From: Treponema sp.
GTDB lineage: Bacteria; Spirochaetota; Spirochaetia; Treponematales; Breznakiellaceae
Reading direction: 5' to 3'
DNA length: 6,562 bases
Assembly (NCBI GenBank): GCA_009780545.1
Contig: WQZW01000087.1
Span: 1-6,562 of the forward strand
The notes below the pieces were generated by a model that saw only the letters and a program-made list of their open reading frames with translations, searched no databases and was not told the DNA's origin. Positions 4,765 to 6,562 of this stretch are shown in pieces; the stretch's first letter is position 1; every line of letters begins with the position of its first letter. Position numbers and translations under genes: made by a program.

Positions 4765-6375
4765 ATGTCGGTACCGATACCCAAAAGGACGGATTCCTTC
4801 CTCCTGATCGCCGCCTGTCTGTTCGCATCCGCCCTGGCCCTCGGCCTCGGCAGGCCTGGGACCGGGAACGGAATTCTCAACCCGTTCGACGACTTCCTCC
4901 TGGGATTCCGCCCGCCGGTCCCGGTTTTCGGTCAAATCCTCCTCATAACGGGGGAAAGTTCGGTGTCGGACGAGGAGGTCTTTTCCCTGCTGATGACGCT
5001 GATCGAGTTCGGGGCCTCCGAGCTGGTCGTGGAAGTCCCGGTATCCGGAAGCCCGGACGGAATCTCCGAGCGGATCGGCGACCTGAACCGGCTTGTCGAC
5101 ACGGAGTTCCGCATCCTCATGGGCAACACCGAGAACCTCTTCCGGGGGATACGCATGGGCCTGATCCGGCCCGAGGAACTGCAGGACTATGTCGGGGCGG
5201 TACTGGACCTGGGCGAGGCCGGCCGGCGGAGGGCGCTCGACGCCGCGGAGGAGCTCGGACGGAGCGGGATGACGAGGATGGGGAAGGCCGCGGCCCTTTT
5301 TGCCGGGGCGACCTTCGCCACCGACCTTGGCGGGGAATTCGCCCTGCCTCCCGGGGAAAGGGACACGCATTCGGGGCCGTCCGACTTGGGCCGCCTCGGA
5401 ATACGGAGGATCGCACCCTTTCTTCCCGTAAGCGAATATCCGAAGAACGCAAACCGGCATATCGCCTTTGCCGCGTTGAGGACCCGTTTCCCCGATTCCC
5501 GCATACTGTGGGAGGAGGGATTCCTGCCGCGCTCAGGGGGCCGCGTCCTGTCGAACGGTTTCGGGCGGCGGGAAACGAGGTTTCCCCTGGACGACGGGGG
5601 CAATATCCTTATCGAGCCGCCCCGGGGAAAGGCCGGTTTCCGGACCGTCGCGCTGGAAGATATCCTTGAATACGCCCGGCTGGAACGGGAACTGCTCGGC
5701 CTGCTCGGGGACGGCCGGGACGAGGAAACGTACGGGGAACTCCGGTCCGAACGTATCCCGCCGCTGTTGGCCGAACATGCCGGGCTGCTCATGGAAAGGC
5801 TGCTGGACAATCCGGACAAGGAACTTTCGGCCGCCTGGACCGTCGCCCGCAGGGAATACCTTGCCGGCCTCGGGGAGTTCCTTGCGGACAGGGGACGGAG
5901 GAATCAGGCGACCGGCCGCCTTCGGGAAACCTATGCGGAATTCGTCCGGAAGCGGGAAAACCTGGCCGAGCTGCTGAAGGCCTCGTTCTGCGTGCTTACC
6001 CCGGCCGGCCCCGGCGGGGAAGCCCCGAACAGCCCCTCGGCCCTGCTCGCCAACGCGCTCCTGACGGGGCATGGCCTCTCGGAAAGCCGGGGCCTTCAGG
6101 CGTTGCTTTGGGCGCTCCTCCCCCCGGTGCTGGCCCTGGGCCTCGCCTTTCTTTCCGGCCGCGCGGCGTTCCCCGTCGGGCTCCTGCTGGCCGGCATCTG
6201 CCTGGCCGGTTTTTCCCTGGTTTTCGTGCTTACCGGTTACCGGACGGACCCAGTCGTCCCGACGGCGGCCATCCTTGCCGGAATCCTGTTCCTCTCCGCC
6301 GCCAGGTTCATGGTCGGCTACCGGATACTGCTTCGGCGGTATCGGAAAGGTTCGTTTCCGGGAACCGCCGATTAA
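4765..6375 (+). CDS. CHASE2-like membrane sensor protein without output domain
   Basis: CHASE2 is an extracytoplasmic sensory domain usually joined through three membrane helices to a cyclase, kinase or phosphatase. This 536-aa protein has a first helix at about 11-29. An extracytoplasmic domain follows, opening DDFLLGF...QILLITGE and GASELVVEVPV, with the CHASE2-like strand FPLDDGGNILIEPP at 273-286 and a closing part LKASFCVLTPAGPG plus SALLANALLTGHGLSE near 405-440. Three helices then lie at about 446-463, 470-491 and 496-513. About 90 mostly helical residues (roughly 305-400) separate the two CHASE2-like halves and look like an insertion. After the last helix there is only a basic tail of about 23 residues and then TAA. 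The family call rests on topology and these conserved-looking segments, not on a search. An in-frame TAA at 4756-4758 fixes the start to the ATG at 4765; the ribosome site (AAAGGG) is weak and close. Confidence 0.75.
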   Translation: MSVPIPKRTDSFLLIAACLFASALALGLGRPGTGNGILNPFDDFLLGFRPPVPVFGQILLITGESSVSDEEVFSLLMTLIEFGASELVVEVPVSGSPDGISERIGDLNRLVDTEFRILMGNTENLFRGIRMGLIRPEELQDYVGAVLDLGEAGRRRALDAAEELGRSGMTRMGKAAALFAGATFATDLGGEFALPPGERDTHSGPSDLGRLGIRRIAPFLPVSEYPKNANRHIAFAALRTRFPDSRILWEEGFLPRSGGRVLSNGFGRRETRFPLDDGGNILIEPPRGKAGFRTVALEDILEYARLERELLGLLGDGRDEETYGELRSERIPPLLAEHAGLLMERLLDNPDKELSAAWTVARREYLAGLGEFLADRGRRNQATGRLRETYAEFVRKRENLAELLKASFCVLTPAGPGGEAPNSPSALLANALLTGHGLSESRGLQALLWALLPPVLALGLAFLSGRAAFPVGLLLAGICLAGFSLVFVLTGYRTDPVVPTAAILAGILFLSAARFMVGYRILLRRYRKGSFPGTAD

Positions 6376-6488
6376 ACGGGAAGCCGTCCGTTCCCCCTTG
6401 ACGAAAACCGGTTTCCCCGAGGAGGATTTGGCCGGTGCGTCAGGGCAACAGCATTTACTCCGCAGGTTCCGTTTTTACGATTCAAAAC

Positions 6489-6534
6489 CACGGAGGGAAG
6501 AATTAAACCACGGAGAACACGGAGTTACACGGAG
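6489..6534 (+). repeat. Tandem CACGGAG repeat tract (4 units)
   Basis: CACGGAG occurs exactly at 6489-6495, 6509-6515, 6518-6524 and 6528-6534, so the starts are 20, 9 and 10 bases apart. Longer matches surround the first two (AAACCACGGAG). From memory, similar CACGGAGAACACGGAG tracts recur as dispersed intergenic elements in many bacterial genomes, of unknown function. The composition differs from the flanking GC-rich sequence, with A-rich spacers. Confidence 0.75.
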
Positions 6535-6537
6535 GGA

Positions 6538-6561
6538 AAAGACATCTTTTGGGGTGTCTTT
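6538..6561. repeat. Hairpin at the right edge, directly after the CACGGAG tract
   Basis: AAAGACATC (6538-6546) pairs with GGTGTCTTT (6553-6561), nine pairs including one G-T, around a TTTTGG loop. It starts three bases after the last repeat unit. It could be part of the repeat element or a terminator-like hairpin with A and T ends. The window stops one base later, so whether a T tract follows cannot be seen. Confidence 0.5.
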
Positions 6562-6562
6562 C

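Noticed and set aside
4055..4828. A 257-codon minus-strand frame over the lipoprotein gene
   Set aside because: It is Arg/Gly-rich and frame-shifted relative to the lipobox-bearing frame. It also crosses the start of the divergent CHASE2-like gene.
4729..6072. Several minus-strand frames antisense to the CHASE2-like gene
   Set aside because: They are Pro/Arg/Ser-rich shadows without domains; the plus strand has continuous membrane and domain features.
6363..6385. Similarity of the ends of two genes: GATTAAACGGGA after the CHASE2-like gene and GATTAACGGGA after the 75-aa gene
   Set aside because: The match is short, interrupted by one base and partly imposed by a shared Asp-stop ending. No inverted partner is present at the second site.
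6435..6506. A 23-aa frame from GTG 6435 with GAGGAGG at 6419-6425 nine bases upstream
   Set aside because: The ribosome site is good, but the peptide is very short, runs into the CACGGAG tract and has no -10 matching the TTGACG at 6398-6403. It is too weak to annotate.
6428..6562. A frame from TTG 6428 open to the window edge, reading through the repeat as NHGEHG
   Set aside because: The start codon is rare and only two bases from the ribosome site. Such peptides are the usual spurious translation of CACGGAG tracts.

Overview
The window is GC-rich (well over 60% by eye) bacterial chromosome. It holds ordinary envelope and signalling genes in four blocks, with no plasmid, phage, CRISPR or RNA gene visible. 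A DUF4398-type lipoprotein together with a CHASE2-type membrane sensor suggests a spirochaete (Treponema or Spirochaeta relatives). This assignment is inferred from gene content and is only moderately secure.

Layout. Positions 1-1890 (minus strand) carry a short signal peptidase I (lepB) followed by a class B penicillin-binding protein of FtsI type, joined by a 4-base ATGA overlap; the PBP gene runs off the left edge. Divergent from lepB, 1935-3344 (plus) encodes a single-pass membrane protein with two LysM domains and an M23 metallopeptidase domain. The 45 bases between lepB and this gene contain two back-to-back promoters that share one AT-rich -10 region, and the lepB promoter is placed so that its transcript would start on the ATG itself. 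Two small unknown genes follow on the plus strand: a 46-aa membrane peptide (3396-3536) and a 75-aa acidic helical protein (3538-3765). The second ends inside a perfect 17-bp inverted repeat.

The 282 bases at 3766-4047 lie between convergent genes. I see no gene there, but they hold three structured elements: the inverted repeat, a T6/A6-flanked hairpin, and a strong intrinsic terminator for the minus-strand gene beyond. That gene (4048-4656, minus) is a DUF4398-like lipoprotein with a clear lipobox. Divergent from it, 4765-6375 (plus) encodes a 536-aa membrane protein with the outline of a CHASE2 sensor: one N-terminal helix, a large extracytoplasmic domain and three C-terminal helices. It stops right after the last helix, with no cyclase, kinase or phosphatase output domain. 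The last 187 bases hold no convincing gene; four CACGGAG repeat units and a short hairpin lie at the right edge.

The left two thirds serve cell-envelope work: protein export, septal transpeptidation, and peptidoglycan binding and cleavage. The right third is a lipoprotein plus a sensor-like protein. I do not see a clear new multi-gene system. The points most worth a second look are the shared divergent promoter with a possibly leaderless lepB, the CHASE2 protein without output domain, the structured convergent intergenic region, and the CACGGAG repeat at the right edge.
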